Assembly (NCBI GenBank): GCA_024684375.1
Contig: JAIKWZ010000018.1
Coordinates: forward strand, 62,001-126,000
Source: Clostridiales bacterium
Lineage (GTDB): Bacteria > Bacillota > Clostridia > Christensenellales > Aristaeellaceae
Length of the DNA stretch: 64,000 bases
Direction of reading: 5' to 3'
This document shows, piece by piece, positions 8,143-17,718 of this stretch. Position numbers and translations under genes: made by a program. Below the pieces are notes generated by a model. It did not search any database. It had not been told where the DNA came from and saw only the letters and a program-made list of their open reading frames with translations. Every line of letters begins with the position of its first letter. The stretch's first letter is position 1.

Positions 8143-9153
8143 GTGGCGGATACATACACTATCGCGGTGGACCTGATGGGCGGAGACGACGCGCCCGAAT
8201 GCGTCATAGACGGCGTAAAGGCGTTCCTCCCCCTGTTCCCGGACACGAAGATCCTGCTGTTCGGGCGGGAAGAGGCGCTCTCGGCGGCTAAGGCCGCGCT
8301 GGGGGACGATCGGATCGAGTATGCCCTGAGCGGCGCGGATATAACCATGCATGACGAACCCATGCTGGCGATACGCCGCAAGCAGGATTCTTCCCTCATG
8401 ATGTGCCTTAAGGCGGTCAAGGAGGGCAGGGCGCAGGCAATGGTGAGCGCGGGCTCGACCGGAGCGCTGTTCCTGGGCAGCATGGTGACCCTGCGGATGC
8501 TCAAGGGCATAGACCGTCCTGCCCTGGCGCCCGTCATCCCCGGCATGGACAAGCCGCTGATGCTGATAGACTGCGGCGCAAACGCGGACTGCCAGCCCAA
8601 TTACCTTATGCAGTTCGGGCTGCTGGGCAGCGCCTACATGAAGCAGGTGATGGGGGTCGAAGCCCCCATGGTCGGACTGGTCAACATAGGCGCGGAGGAG
8701 GAAAAGGGCTCCAAACTGTATAAAGAAGCCCACGCGCTTATGAAGCAGCAGAGCGCTTACGACTTCATGGGCAACGTGGAGGCGCGTGACATAATGTCAT
8801 CCAAGGCGGACGTGATCGTGTGCGACGGGTTCACCGGCAACGTGATACTCAAATACGCCGAGGGACTGAGCAAGAATCTGTTCAAAATGATAAAGACCGA
8901 GGCCCTGGCGAGCTTCACGGGCAAGCTGGGAGGGCTTCTGCTAAAGGGCGCGTTCGGAAGGATAAAGACGCGGATGAACAAGGACGAGTACGGCGGCGCC
9001 CCGCTGCTGGGAGTGAACGGCCTTGTGGTAAAGGCCCACGGCTCCTCCAATCCGTACGCTTTCCGCAAGGCGCTCGAGCAGGCCCGAAAAATGGTCATGG
9101 GCGGCCTGACTGACCAGCTCAGGCTTGGGCTCGAAAAACTTTCAGAAAAATGA
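8143..9153 (+). CDS. plsX: PlsX, phosphate acyltransferase
   Basis: PlsX makes acyl-phosphate from acyl-ACP, the acyl donor for PlsY in phospholipid synthesis, as a peripheral membrane enzyme. It is 336 residues. The N-terminal AVDLMGGDDAPE, the central IDCGANADCQP and the VNIGAEEEKGS block are PlsX hallmarks. The start is GTG, fixed by CGGAGG 6-7 nt upstream. It lies 20 nt after glnS and 31 nt before acpP, matching the widespread plsX-acpP-rnc-smc order of Firmicutes, although fabD and fabG are absent between plsX and acpP. Confidence 0.95.
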   Translation: MADTYTIAVDLMGGDDAPECVIDGVKAFLPLFPDTKILLFGREEALSAAKAALGDDRIEYALSGADITMHDEPMLAIRRKQDSSLMMCLKAVKEGRAQAMVSAGSTGALFLGSMVTLRMLKGIDRPALAPVIPGMDKPLMLIDCGANADCQPNYLMQFGLLGSAYMKQVMGVEAPMVGLVNIGAEEEKGSKLYKEAHALMKQQSAYDFMGNVEARDIMSSKADVIVCDGFTGNVILKYAEGLSKNLFKMIKTEALASFTGKLGGLLLKGAFGRIKTRMNKDEYGGAPLLGVNGLVVKAHGSSNPYAFRKALEQARKMVMGGLTDQLRLGLEKLSEK

Positions 9154-9184
9154 TCCAAGGATAATAATATACGGAGGTATACTC

Positions 9185-9418
9185 ATGGACTACAACAGCG
9201 TGTTTGAAAAAGTTGCGGAGCTGATCGAGATGCAGCTGCCTGTTTCCAAGGACCAGATCAAGCCCGAGAGCCGCCTGGTGGAGGATCTGGGCGCGGACAG
9301 CGCCAACATCATGATACTGGTGTGCGACATCGAAAACGAGTTTGACGTGCAGGTGGACAACGATCTGCTTGCCACTGTCAGAACGGTGGACGATATAATC
9401 AAGTACCTGGTCAAATGA
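9185..9418 (+). CDS. acpP: Acyl carrier protein
   Basis: A 77-residue acidic four-helix carrier protein that holds growing acyl chains on a phosphopantetheine arm. The attachment Ser lies in DLGADSANIM; the usual DSL is DSA here, a small departure from the consensus. ACGGAGG lies a few nt upstream of the ATG. Its stop overlaps the rnc start as ATGA, so the two are coupled. Confidence 0.93.
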   Translation: MDYNSVFEKVAELIEMQLPVSKDQIKPESRLVEDLGADSANIMILVCDIENEFDVQVDNDLLATVRTVDDIIKYLVK

Positions 9419-10107
9419 CCGGCGCGGAAGACAAAATAGGCTACCGCTTCAGGAACGCTTCGCTTTTGCAGCAGGCGCTCACGCATCCCTCATACGGGGG
9501 AGACCACCGCGTGCCCCATTACCAGAGGCTGGAATTCCTGGGGGACGCGGTGCTTGAGCTATACATAAGCGAGATGCTGTACAAGGCGTATCCCGACCTG
9601 CCCGAGGGTAAGCTGACCCGCATGAGGGCGGATCTTGTCAAGGAAGAGACGCTCAGCCAGGCAGTCAGGGATATGGGCATTCCTCCCTTTATCCGCCTGT
9701 CCGCGGGAGAAGACAAAAGCGGAGGGCGTGACAAAAGCTCCATACTCTGCGATATATTCGAGGCCATAACAGGCGCGATCTACCTGGACGGCGGACGCCG
9801 CGAGGCGGGCGAATTCATCCGGCGCGCGCTGGGAGAGAGGCTGGACCGGGATACGTCCCGTGACGACCATCTGGACAGCAAAAGCCGGCTTCAGGCGCTG
9901 CTTCAGGCAGTGGGCGACATGCCGGAATACACGCTTATCGCCGCGAGGGGCCCCGCACACCAGCCCGAATTCGAGTACGCGGTGTTTTCATCTTCTTCCC
10001 GCCAGGAACTGGGCAGGGGCAGAGGCCAGAGCAAACAGGCCGCGCAGCTGGAAGCGGCCTCAAGGGCGCTGGAGCTGATCTCAGCCCGGTCACTTCCACA
10101 GAAATAA
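9415..10107 (+). CDS. rnc: Ribonuclease III
   Basis: This double-stranded RNA endonuclease processes rRNA precursors and structured mRNAs. It is 230 residues. The catalytic signature QRLEFLGDAVLE (about residues 39-50) and DIFEAITGAIYLD supply the metal-binding acids. A double-stranded RNA-binding domain fills the C-terminal third (SKSRLQALLQ to AAQLEAASRALE). The ATG overlaps the acpP stop, and smc follows after 16 nt. Confidence 0.95.
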   Translation: MTGAEDKIGYRFRNASLLQQALTHPSYGGDHRVPHYQRLEFLGDAVLELYISEMLYKAYPDLPEGKLTRMRADLVKEETLSQAVRDMGIPPFIRLSAGEDKSGGRDKSSILCDIFEAITGAIYLDGGRREAGEFIRRALGERLDRDTSRDDHLDSKSRLQALLQAVGDMPEYTLIAARGPAHQPEFEYAVFSSSSRQELGRGRGQSKQAAQLEAASRALELISARSLPQK

Positions 10108-10123
10108 CCCAAGGAGACTCCGT

Positions 10124-13100
10124 TTGCGACTTAAGAAACTCTTTATCCACGGCTTCAAGTCCTTTGCCGACCGGGTGGAGATCACCTTCGAGCACGGCAT
10201 AACGGGCGTGGTGGGCCCCAACGGCTGCGGCAAAAGCAATATCGCCGACGCCATACGCTGGGTGCTGGGCGAACAAAGCGCCAAGCAGCTCAGGGGCACC
10301 AAAATGGAGGACGTGATCTTTAACGGCACCGATAAGCGCCGCCGTCTGGGCTACTGCGAAGTGAGCCTGACGTTCGACAACGAGGATCACGCCCTGCCCA
10401 TAGATTACACCGAGGTATCCGTTACCCGCCGGGCTTACCGCACGGGTGAGAGCGAGTACGTGTTAAACGGCCAGAATTGCCGCCTCAAGGACATCGTGGA
10501 CCTGTTCAGGGACACAGGCACCGGCAGGGACGGCTATTCCATCGTGGGTCAGGGCAGGGTTGACGAGATCCTGTCCCAGAAGACCGAGGAGCGCCGTCAG
10601 GTGTTTGAGGAAGCCGCCGGGATAGTCAAGTTCAAGACCCGCAAGACCGAGAGCGAAAAGCGGCTGGAAGCTACTCAGCTCAACCTCGACCGTGTGAGCG
10701 ACATAATCGACGACCTGGAACAGCGTTTGGAGCCGCTTCGCCTGCAAAGCGAGGACGCGCGAAAATTCCTGAAGCTCAGGGATGAGCTGAAGGGGTTGGA
10801 ACTCAACGCCTTCGTGCTCAAGACCGACCGGTATTCCCAAAAGCTTGCCGAATATCAGGAAAACACGCTTTTGCTCAGGCAGGAAGCGGACCAGAACGAG
10901 AGCGAGCGTCTTTCCCTTGGCGGGGAAAGGGACGCTTATCAGGACACGCTTGCCAGGGGCGAGGAGGAAAGCGCGAGCCTGCGCGTGCTTTTGCAGGAGC
11001 AGATACGCGACGTTGAGGCCGGCGAGGGCGCGGCAGGCGTGCTGCGGGAGCGCATAAACGGCCAGGAACGAGAAAAGCAAAGGCTGCTGTCCGAGATGGA
11101 AGCTGCCAAAAACGGCGAAAGCGGGCTCAGGGAACGGACCGCGCTTTTGGAAAACGAATACGCCGACTTCATGAGCGCACTGGAAGCCGAAAGGTGGGCG
11201 TCCGGGGAAAAGGACGAACAGCTCCTGCGTGAGGAAGCGCTTTTCGGCGACCTCTCCCTAAAGGCTGACGAAGCCAAGGAGAGCGTCATAAACGCCATGA
11301 ACGGCTTAAGCGACGCCAAGAGCGAGCAAGCGCGTTTAAGCGCACTCTCCGGCGCGATAGACGAAAGGGAGGAGCGGCTCAAAAAAGCGCTGGATGAGAT
11401 CATAGCGTCCGGTGACAGCTACGAAAGGGCGTACAGCGACGCTCAAAACCAGCTGGAAGCCGAAAAACTCCGACTTGAGCAGCTTTCCGAGGACACGAAG
11501 CGCCTGAGTGAAGAGACCCGTTTATCGGGCGAAGAATACGAAAAGACGCTCAGCGAATCCGGCAGTGTCATGAGCCGAAGGCAGGAGCTTTCCAGCCGCT
11601 TCAAGCTCCTGAGCGAAATGCAGCGGGATTACGAAGGCTATAATTCTTCGGTCAAGCAGGTGCTGCTGGAGGCTCGCCGCCGGGGCATGAAGAGCGTGCA
11701 CGGCGTGGTGGCGAACATCATCCACGCGGACAAAGATATAGAAAAAGCCATAGAGACCGCTCTGGGACCCGCGCTGCAGAACATAGTGGTAGACACGGAG
11801 GAGGACGCGAGGGAGTTTATCGAGTTCCTTAAAGCCAACCGTTTAGGCCGCGCCACCTTCCTGCCCATTAGCGCGGTAAGAGGGCGCACGCTGGACGCGA
11901 ACGAGCGCAGTCTCGTCAGGATGCCCGGAGGCGTGGGCATCGCGTCCGAAATGGTCAGCTTCGATAAGCGCTACCAGGGTATAGTGGACAGTCTGCTGGG
12001 CCGCACGGTCATAGCGAAGGACCTTCAAAGCGGCATACCCATCCACAGGGCAGGTAGGCAGCAGTTCCGTCTTGTGACGCTGGACGGTGACGTAATGAAC
12101 GTCGGAGGCTCCATGACCGGCGGCAGCAGCGTGAGCCGCATGACCAGCCTTCTGTCCCGTGAAAGGGAAATAAACGAGACCGAAGCCGCCTTAAAGGACC
12201 TGGAGGCCAGATTAAGCGAATATCAGGAGAAACTGAACCGCATTTCGCGCGCCCGCGCCGAAATGAAAGCGCAGCGGCAGGAGGCATTCGACGCTTTCCA
12301 CCAGCAGGAGATCGCGGTCACGCGCGCGGAGGCGCATCTGTCCCGCGCCGGTGAGGAAAAGGCGGCCTGGGAGGAAAAACTGTCTTCGGTCACTACGGAT
12401 ATCGGCAGCCTGCGGGAGCAGAAGACCCGAATAGCTGAGGAACTGGAACGCCTTTCCCACCAGACCGAAAACACCAAAGAGGAATCCGAGCGCATGCGGG
12501 TCGAGGCCGCGCGCCTGCAGAATGAACTGAACGCCCAGCGACTCAAGCTGGACGCGCTCAGAAACGAGGCCACCGACCGGCTGGTCAGGCTCACCGCCCT
12601 TCAGAAGGACGCGGAAAAACGGCAAAGCGAGATCGAGCGTCTGAAGGCGCAGGCAGGCAGCGCAGAGACCCTGCTCAGGCAGGCGGAAGCGCAGCTCACC
12701 AGGCTTGACGCGCAGGCGACCGCCGACAGGGAAGAACTGGAGCGGCAGGAAGCGCTTCTGGGCGCCGCGCGGAGCAGCCTTGACGAGACCAGGGAGAAAT
12801 TCAACGCCGCGGACAAGCTGCGCCTTGACGCGCAGGAGAAACTAAGAAGCATCAACGCGAAAATGGAAGAGCTCTCCCGCCTGGGTGAGGAGACTTCCGA
12901 GCGCCTGCACAGGGTTGACCTGCTCACTCAGCGCGCCCAGGGCGAACTGGATACGATGACCGCCCGTATCTGGGAGGATTACCAGCTCACATACGAGGGC
13001 GCAAAAGAGTTCTCCGAAGAGGACTTCCGTCTGAGCGAGGGCGAAAAGCGCATAAGCGCGATACGGGGCGAGATAAAAAAACTGGGAGACGTGAACGTCT

Positions 13101-13678
13101 CCAGCATGGACGAGTACCGCGAGGTCAGCCGGAGGTATGCGGACCTGACTGCCCAGAGGGACGATCTGAGCAAGGCAAGGGACGATCTGCTGGACATAAT
13201 TGGCGAGCTTTCCCAGAAGATGGAAAAACAGTTCCGCGAGAAGCTGGCCGAGATGGACAAGTATTTTTCCGAGACGTTCTCGGCGCTGTTCGGGGGCGGG
13301 CAGGCGCGTTTGTCGCTGGAAGACCCCTCCGACGCGCTTAACAGCGGCATAGTCATACAGGCGCAGCCACCGGGCAAAAAACTGCAGCTGCTCAGCCTGC
13401 TTTCCGGCGGAGAAAGAGCGCTGACCGCCATAGCGATCCTTTTCGCCATGCTGAAGCTCAAGCCTACGCCCTTCTGCATGCTGGACGAGATCGAGGCCGC
13501 GCTGGATGACGCCAACATAGACAATTTCGCTTCTTACCTTAAAACCTACAGCGACAATACCCAGTTTGTGGTAGTCACCCACCGAAAGGGCACCATGGCC
13601 GCCTGTGACGCGCTTTACGGCGTTGCCATGGAAGAAAAGGGCGTAAGCAAGCTGGTGAGCGTAAAGCTTGGAGAATAA
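10124..13678 (+). CDS. smc: SMC chromosome condensation ATPase
   Basis: A large coiled-coil ATPase of 1184 residues that compacts and segregates chromosomes with ScpA/ScpB. Walker A GPNGCGKSN is at residues 32-40. Two long coiled coils flank the hinge, recognised by MKSVHGVVANII and the following Gly-rich block to about residue 660. The C-terminal head has LSGGERALTAIA (signature) and MLDEIEAALDD (Walker B and D-loop). The start is TTG, placed 7 nt after AAGGAG and giving the conserved N-terminus RLKKLFIHGFKSFADR. No scpA or scpB is present in the window. Confidence 0.96.
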   Translation: MRLKKLFIHGFKSFADRVEITFEHGITGVVGPNGCGKSNIADAIRWVLGEQSAKQLRGTKMEDVIFNGTDKRRRLGYCEVSLTFDNEDHALPIDYTEVSVTRRAYRTGESEYVLNGQNCRLKDIVDLFRDTGTGRDGYSIVGQGRVDEILSQKTEERRQVFEEAAGIVKFKTRKTESEKRLEATQLNLDRVSDIIDDLEQRLEPLRLQSEDARKFLKLRDELKGLELNAFVLKTDRYSQKLAEYQENTLLLRQEADQNESERLSLGGERDAYQDTLARGEEESASLRVLLQEQIRDVEAGEGAAGVLRERINGQEREKQRLLSEMEAAKNGESGLRERTALLENEYADFMSALEAERWASGEKDEQLLREEALFGDLSLKADEAKESVINAMNGLSDAKSEQARLSALSGAIDEREERLKKALDEIIASGDSYERAYSDAQNQLEAEKLRLEQLSEDTKRLSEETRLSGEEYEKTLSESGSVMSRRQELSSRFKLLSEMQRDYEGYNSSVKQVLLEARRRGMKSVHGVVANIIHADKDIEKAIETALGPALQNIVVDTEEDAREFIEFLKANRLGRATFLPISAVRGRTLDANERSLVRMPGGVGIASEMVSFDKRYQGIVDSLLGRTVIAKDLQSGIPIHRAGRQQFRLVTLDGDVMNVGGSMTGGSSVSRMTSLLSREREINETEAALKDLEARLSEYQEKLNRISRARAEMKAQRQEAFDAFHQQEIAVTRAEAHLSRAGEEKAAWEEKLSSVTTDIGSLREQKTRIAEELERLSHQTENTKEESERMRVEAARLQNELNAQRLKLDALRNEATDRLVRLTALQKDAEKRQSEIERLKAQAGSAETLLRQAEAQLTRLDAQATADREELERQEALLGAARSSLDETREKFNAADKLRLDAQEKLRSINAKMEELSRLGEETSERLHRVDLLTQRAQGELDTMTARIWEDYQLTYEGAKEFSEEDFRLSEGEKRISAIRGEIKKLGDVNVSSMDEYREVSRRYADLTAQRDDLSKARDDLLDIIGELSQKMEKQFREKLAEMDKYFSETFSALFGGGQARLSLEDPSDALNSGIVIQAQPPGKKLQLLSLLSGGERALTAIAILFAMLKLKPTPFCMLDEIEAALDDANIDNFASYLKTYSDNTQFVVVTHRKGTMAACDALYGVAMEEKGVSKLVSVKLGE

Positions 13679-13696
13679 ACTTTTAGCGGAGGACGC

Positions 13697-14596
13697 ATGG
13701 GATTCTTTTCACGCATAGCTCAGGGGCTGTCTCGCACGCGGGGCAAAGTGTCCGCTCAGATGGACGAGCTCATTGAGAACACCAAACAGATAGACGACGA
13801 TTTTTATGAGGAACTGACCGATATCCTGGTCATGGCGGACGCGGGCGCGAAGACCGCCATGGAAGAAGTGGAAAAGCTAAAGGCGCTGTGCTCCGAAAGG
13901 CAGATAACGGATCCTGCCAAAGCCAAGGACGCGCTTAAGGAAGTGCTCGCTTCCAGTATGAAGGCGCTGCCCATGAACCTTAAGGACCCTTCTGTGATCT
14001 TCGTGATCGGTGTGAACGGCGTGGGCAAGACCACATCCATAGGCAAACTTGCCTCACGTTTCAAGGCGATAGGCCGCCGGGTGCTTATCGTGGCCGCGGA
14101 CACCTTCCGCGCCGCCGCGGCTGAGCAGCTCAGCGTGTGGGCCGACAGGGCCGAGGTGCCTATCGTCAAGCGCCAGGAGGGCGCGGACCCCGCGAGCGTT
14201 GTGTTCGACGGCCTTCAGACCGCCAGGGCGCGCCACGCCGACATCATCCTTGTGGACACCGCCGGGCGCCTGCACAATAAAAGCCATCTGATGGACGAGC
14301 TTAAAAAAATGGCGCGGGTGGTGGAAAAAGAATATCCGGAGGCCGAGACGCACGCGCTGCTGGTGCTGGACGCCACTACGGGCCAGAACGGCCTTAACCA
14401 GGCGCAGGTATTCATGGAAGTCACCAAGCTGGACGGGATCATCCTCACCAAACTGGACGGCACCGCCAAGGGCGGCATAGCCCTGGCGATACGCCGGGAG
14501 CTGGATCTGCCGGTACGGTATATCGGCGTGGGAGAGGGGATAGACGATCTGCAGCCCTTCAACGCCGAGGAATACATTGACGCGATTTTCGGATAA
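13697..14596 (+). CDS. ftsY: FtsY, signal recognition particle receptor GTPase
   Basis: FtsY docks SRP-ribosome complexes at the membrane for co-translational insertion. The NG domain is complete in 299 residues: four-helix N domain, G1 GVNGVGKTT, DTAGR (G3), TKLDGTAKGG (G4 and following), and the closing VGEGIDDLQPF. There is almost no N-terminal acidic A domain, as is common in Firmicutes. The ATG follows GCGGAGGA. The Firmicute partners ylxM and ffh do not follow; metabolic genes do. Confidence 0.95.
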   Translation: MGFFSRIAQGLSRTRGKVSAQMDELIENTKQIDDDFYEELTDILVMADAGAKTAMEEVEKLKALCSERQITDPAKAKDALKEVLASSMKALPMNLKDPSVIFVIGVNGVGKTTSIGKLASRFKAIGRRVLIVAADTFRAAAAEQLSVWADRAEVPIVKRQEGADPASVVFDGLQTARARHADIILVDTAGRLHNKSHLMDELKKMARVVEKEYPEAETHALLVLDATTGQNGLNQAQVFMEVTKLDGIILTKLDGTAKGGIALAIRRELDLPVRYIGVGEGIDDLQPFNAEEYIDAIFG

Positions 14597-14627
14597 AAAA
14601 CCATAGATTATTCAGGAGGTCAAGATC

Positions 14628-15593
14628 ATGAAATTAAGCGTGTTCACCGTGCTTTTGCAGGACAGACCCTTTGACGAGGCGTGCGCGTATCTGGCATCCA
14701 AGGGCGTGCAGGCGGTGGAGATCGGCTGCGGCGGCTTCCCGGGCAAGGCTCACTGCGACCCCAAGAAGCTGCTTAACAATCCCTCGAAGATAGACGCGCT
14801 GAAGGCGACGCTGGACAAGTACGGCCTTGAGATCGCCGCCCTCTCTGCTCATGGCAATCCCGTGCATCCCAACAAAAAGCTTGCGAAAATGTACCATGAG
14901 GACTTTGAGAACGCGGTGCTTCTGGCGGAAAAGCTGGGCGTGGACACGGTAGTGGGCTTTTCCGGCTGTCCCGGCGGAAGCCCCCAGGACAAGACCCCCA
15001 ACTGGGTCACCTGCCCCTGGCCGGACGACTTTACCGAGATACTCAAATACCAGTGGGACGAGGTGCTGATACCCTACTGGAAGCAGGAAGCGGAATTCGT
15101 AAAGAGCCACGGCGTCAGGAAGATCGCCTTTGAGATGCACCCGGGCTTCTGCGTGTACAATCCCGAGACTCTGATGAAACTGAGGAACGCGGTGGGCGAC
15201 GTGATCGGCGCGAACCTTGACCCCAGCCACCTGTTCTGGCAGGGCATAGACATAGCTTACGCCATCCGCTACCTTAAGGACGCGATATACTACTTCCATG
15301 CCAAGGATACGAAGATAGATCAGCTCAATTCCCTGACCAACGGCGTATTGGACACCAAGCATTACGGCGACGAGCTCAACCGCTCCTGGATATTCAGGAC
15401 GGTGGGCTACGGGCACGACGCGGGCGTGTGGAAGGAGATCTTCTCCGCCTTGCGGACCGCGGGCTACGACGGCTATATCTCCATCGAGCATGAGGACAGC
15501 CTTATGAGCGTGCCGGAAGGGCTTTCCAAGGCCATAGACATGCTCAAGCAGACCATGATGTTCGAGAAGAACGGGGCAATGTGGTGGGCATGA
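14628..15593 (+). CDS. Sugar phosphate isomerase/epimerase-like TIM barrel
   Basis: A 321-residue protein of the xylose isomerase-like TIM-barrel superfamily. The fold is suggested by the N-terminal strand VEIGCGGF, and metal ligands are probably Glu in IAFEMHPG, Asp/His in NLDPSHLFW, His in FHAKD and Glu in SIEHED. Such enzymes isomerise, epimerise or dehydrate sugars and inositols; the substrate cannot be read from sequence. AGGAGGT is 7-9 nt before the ATG. The stop codon overlaps the next gene's ATG (ATGA), tying it to nucleoside phosphorolysis. A related barrel is encoded at 30713-31501. Confidence 0.8.
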   Translation: MKLSVFTVLLQDRPFDEACAYLASKGVQAVEIGCGGFPGKAHCDPKKLLNNPSKIDALKATLDKYGLEIAALSAHGNPVHPNKKLAKMYHEDFENAVLLAEKLGVDTVVGFSGCPGGSPQDKTPNWVTCPWPDDFTEILKYQWDEVLIPYWKQEAEFVKSHGVRKIAFEMHPGFCVYNPETLMKLRNAVGDVIGANLDPSHLFWQGIDIAYAIRYLKDAIYYFHAKDTKIDQLNSLTNGVLDTKHYGDELNRSWIFRTVGYGHDAGVWKEIFSALRTAGYDGYISIEHEDSLMSVPEGLSKAIDMLKQTMMFEKNGAMWWA

Positions 15594-16897
15594 TGAGCAT
15601 TACCGAACTGCTGTACAAAAAACGCTTCGGCGGTGAACTGACTTCCGAAGAGATACGCGCCTTCGTACAGGGCGTCACAAAGGGCGAGTTCGCCGACTAC
15701 CAGGTCTCCGCCATGCTCATGGCTATCGCGATAAACGGCATGAGCGCGCGGGAGACGGTGGATCTCACAATGGAGATGGCGCAGTCGGGCGACATGCTGG
15801 ACCTGTCTCCGATCTCCGGCGTAAAGGTCGACAAGCATTCCACCGGCGGAGTGGGCGATACCACCAGCCTGGTGCTGGTGCCGCTGCTGGCCGCCTGCGG
15901 CGTAAAGGTCGCCAAGATGAGCGGCCGCGGGCTGGGTTTTACGGGAGGCACGCTGGATAAGCTGGAAAGCATACCGGGCGTTAGCATTTCCATGGACACG
16001 GACAGGTTCATGAAGGTGGTCGACGAAAGCGGGCTGGCCATAATCGGGCAGACCGCCCAGCTGGCTCCCTGCGACAAGGTGCTCTACGCCCTGCGCGACG
16101 TCACTTCAACCGTGGACGTCATGCCGCTCATAGTCAGCTCCATCCTCAGCAAAAAGCTGGCCAGCGGCGCGGACGTGATCGTGCTGGACGTCAAGACTGG
16201 TTCCGGCGCCATGATGACCACGGTGGACAAGGCCATGGAACTTGCCAAGACCATGGTGGACATAGGCAACCGCACGGGCAGGCGTTTCGCGGCGCTGGTC
16301 ACGGACATGAACCAGCCCCTGGGGAGATACGTGGGCAACGCGCTTGAGGTGGAGGAGGCCATAGACATCCTGTCCGGCCGCACTCAGGGCGAACTTAAAG
16401 AGGTCTCCCTGCAGCTGGGCGCCCAGATACTCCGCTTAAGCGGCAAGGCAAAGGACGCGAAAGAGGGCTATAAGCTGCTTTCGGACGCGCTTGACAGAGG
16501 AGAAGGCCTTAAAAAGCTGGCAGAGATGGTCAAAAACCAGGGCGGCGACTCCCGTGCGGTGTACGACACCTCCCTGCTGCCCAAAGCGGACAAAACCGAA
16601 GAGCTGCCCTCGCCCAGAGCGGGTTTCATCTCAAAGATACATACCAACATGATCGGCTACGCCGCCAAGGCGCTTGGCGCGGGACGGGAAAAGAAGGAAG
16701 ACCCGATCGATCCCGCGGCCGGGCTCATAATGCGCGTGAGGCTGGGCGACTTCGTGGAAAAAGGACAGAGCCTCGCTACTCTCATGGAGGGCAGCCTCTC
16801 CCGGACGGAAGAGGCGAAAAAGCTGCTGCTTGACGCCATAGAGCTGGGCGATGCGCCGGTGGAGAAGCCTCAGCTGATCTATGGAGTGATCGAGTGA
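15590..16897 (+). CDS. pdp: Pyrimidine-nucleoside phosphorylase
   Basis: It splits uridine and (deoxy)thymidine with phosphate into base and (deoxy)ribose-1-phosphate. It is 435 residues. KHSTGGVGDT is the phosphate-binding loop and SGRGLGFTGGTLDKLE is the family signature. KTGSGAMM and the C-terminal barrel-sandwich (AGLIMRVRLGDFVEKGQSL) complete the fold. The start was placed at the ATG overlapping the preceding stop; the second in-frame ATG directly after it is an alternative, and a GTG 9 nt upstream is less likely. Its own stop overlaps the next GTG, so it is part of a coupled string. Confidence 0.92.
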   Translation: MMSITELLYKKRFGGELTSEEIRAFVQGVTKGEFADYQVSAMLMAIAINGMSARETVDLTMEMAQSGDMLDLSPISGVKVDKHSTGGVGDTTSLVLVPLLAACGVKVAKMSGRGLGFTGGTLDKLESIPGVSISMDTDRFMKVVDESGLAIIGQTAQLAPCDKVLYALRDVTSTVDVMPLIVSSILSKKLASGADVIVLDVKTGSGAMMTTVDKAMELAKTMVDIGNRTGRRFAALVTDMNQPLGRYVGNALEVEEAIDILSGRTQGELKEVSLQLGAQILRLSGKAKDAKEGYKLLSDALDRGEGLKKLAEMVKNQGGDSRAVYDTSLLPKADKTEELPSPRAGFISKIHTNMIGYAAKALGAGREKKEDPIDPAAGLIMRVRLGDFVEKGQSLATLMEGSLSRTEEAKKLLLDAIELGDAPVEKPQLIYGVIE

Positions 16898-17718
16898 AAA
16901 AACGCCTTGCTCTCCCGATAAAGGCAGTACTGGCCGCGGCGTTCACGCTTGCCGCCCTGTGGGGAGGCAAGCAGTTTGCCGTATTCCTGGCGGGCAGAAG
17001 GTTTTCGGGGGAGATAAGTGTTTCCTCGCTGTCTTACTGGTCCAGGCAGGCGTACCTTTATTTCGAGTCTTTTACTTCGATACCGGCGTACATGCTCGCG
17101 CTGACCGTGTGCCTGTTTGCGCGGGACTGGCTGGGCGGGGAAAGGCAAAGGCTCAGGCCGCGTCTTATCGTGCTGCTGCCCGCGGGAACCATACTGGGCG
17201 CGGGGCTGGTGGCGCTGTTTGTCAGCCTGGACGCGGTCAGGCGGGAAAAGGCTGCGCTTGAGGCGGGCGCGTACCTGGCGCTGCTGCTCATCCCGCTGCG
17301 CTGCGCGCTCAGGGAAACGCTCTGCGGCAGCGTGCTGCAAAGGGGACTGGCGGAAAAGAACCGATATGCCGCGCTTGCGGCAAGCGCGCTCGTTTCTGCG
17401 CTCCTGTTCGTACTGATACCGGGCAGGCTCAGCGTTATCGGCGCGGCGAACGGGCTGCTGCTGGGGCTTTTCTGCGGCCTTGTCCGGGAAAAGACCGGCG
17501 GGACGGTCCCATCCGCGCTCCTGTGCACTGGTTTTGGCATAGGAGTCAGCCTTGACGGATACATAAACGGGAGCTCCATGTACAAGGTGGGTGACGAGTG
17601 TTTCACCGGGCAGCTCTCGCTCGTTTACGACGGACTGGGGCTGAGCGTGCTGCTCGTGTCTGCTCTGGCACTTTTATTCTTTATCTCAACGAAACAGAAG
17701 GCGAACACACGGAAATGA
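16894..17718 (+). CDS. Polytopic membrane protein, degenerate CPBP (Abi)-like
   Basis: A 274-residue protein with about seven hydrophobic segments. RETLCGSVLQRG resembles the EExxxRG-type motif 1 of CPBP intramembrane metalloproteases, but only one acid is kept. The expected FxxxH motif and the His of the HxxxN motif are not seen (GAANGLLLG retains only Asn). It is therefore probably not an active protease of that class, or belongs to another family. The start is GTG overlapping the pdp stop (GTGA), and the stop overlaps the lipid kinase ATG. A role at the membrane with the adjacent lipid kinase is possible but unproven. Confidence 0.6.
   Translation: MKKRLALPIKAVLAAAFTLAALWGGKQFAVFLAGRRFSGEISVSSLSYWSRQAYLYFESFTSIPAYMLALTVCLFARDWLGGERQRLRPRLIVLLPAGTILGAGLVALFVSLDAVRREKAALEAGAYLALLLIPLRCALRETLCGSVLQRGLAEKNRYAALAASALVSALLFVLIPGRLSVIGAANGLLLGLFCGLVREKTGGTVPSALLCTGFGIGVSLDGYINGSSMYKVGDECFTGQLSLVYDGLGLSVLLVSALALLFFISTKQKANTRK

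Noticed and set aside
7088..8155. A 355-codon minus-strand open frame opposite glnS
   Set aside because: No motifs and no ribosome site; the complete GlnRS frame explains the region.
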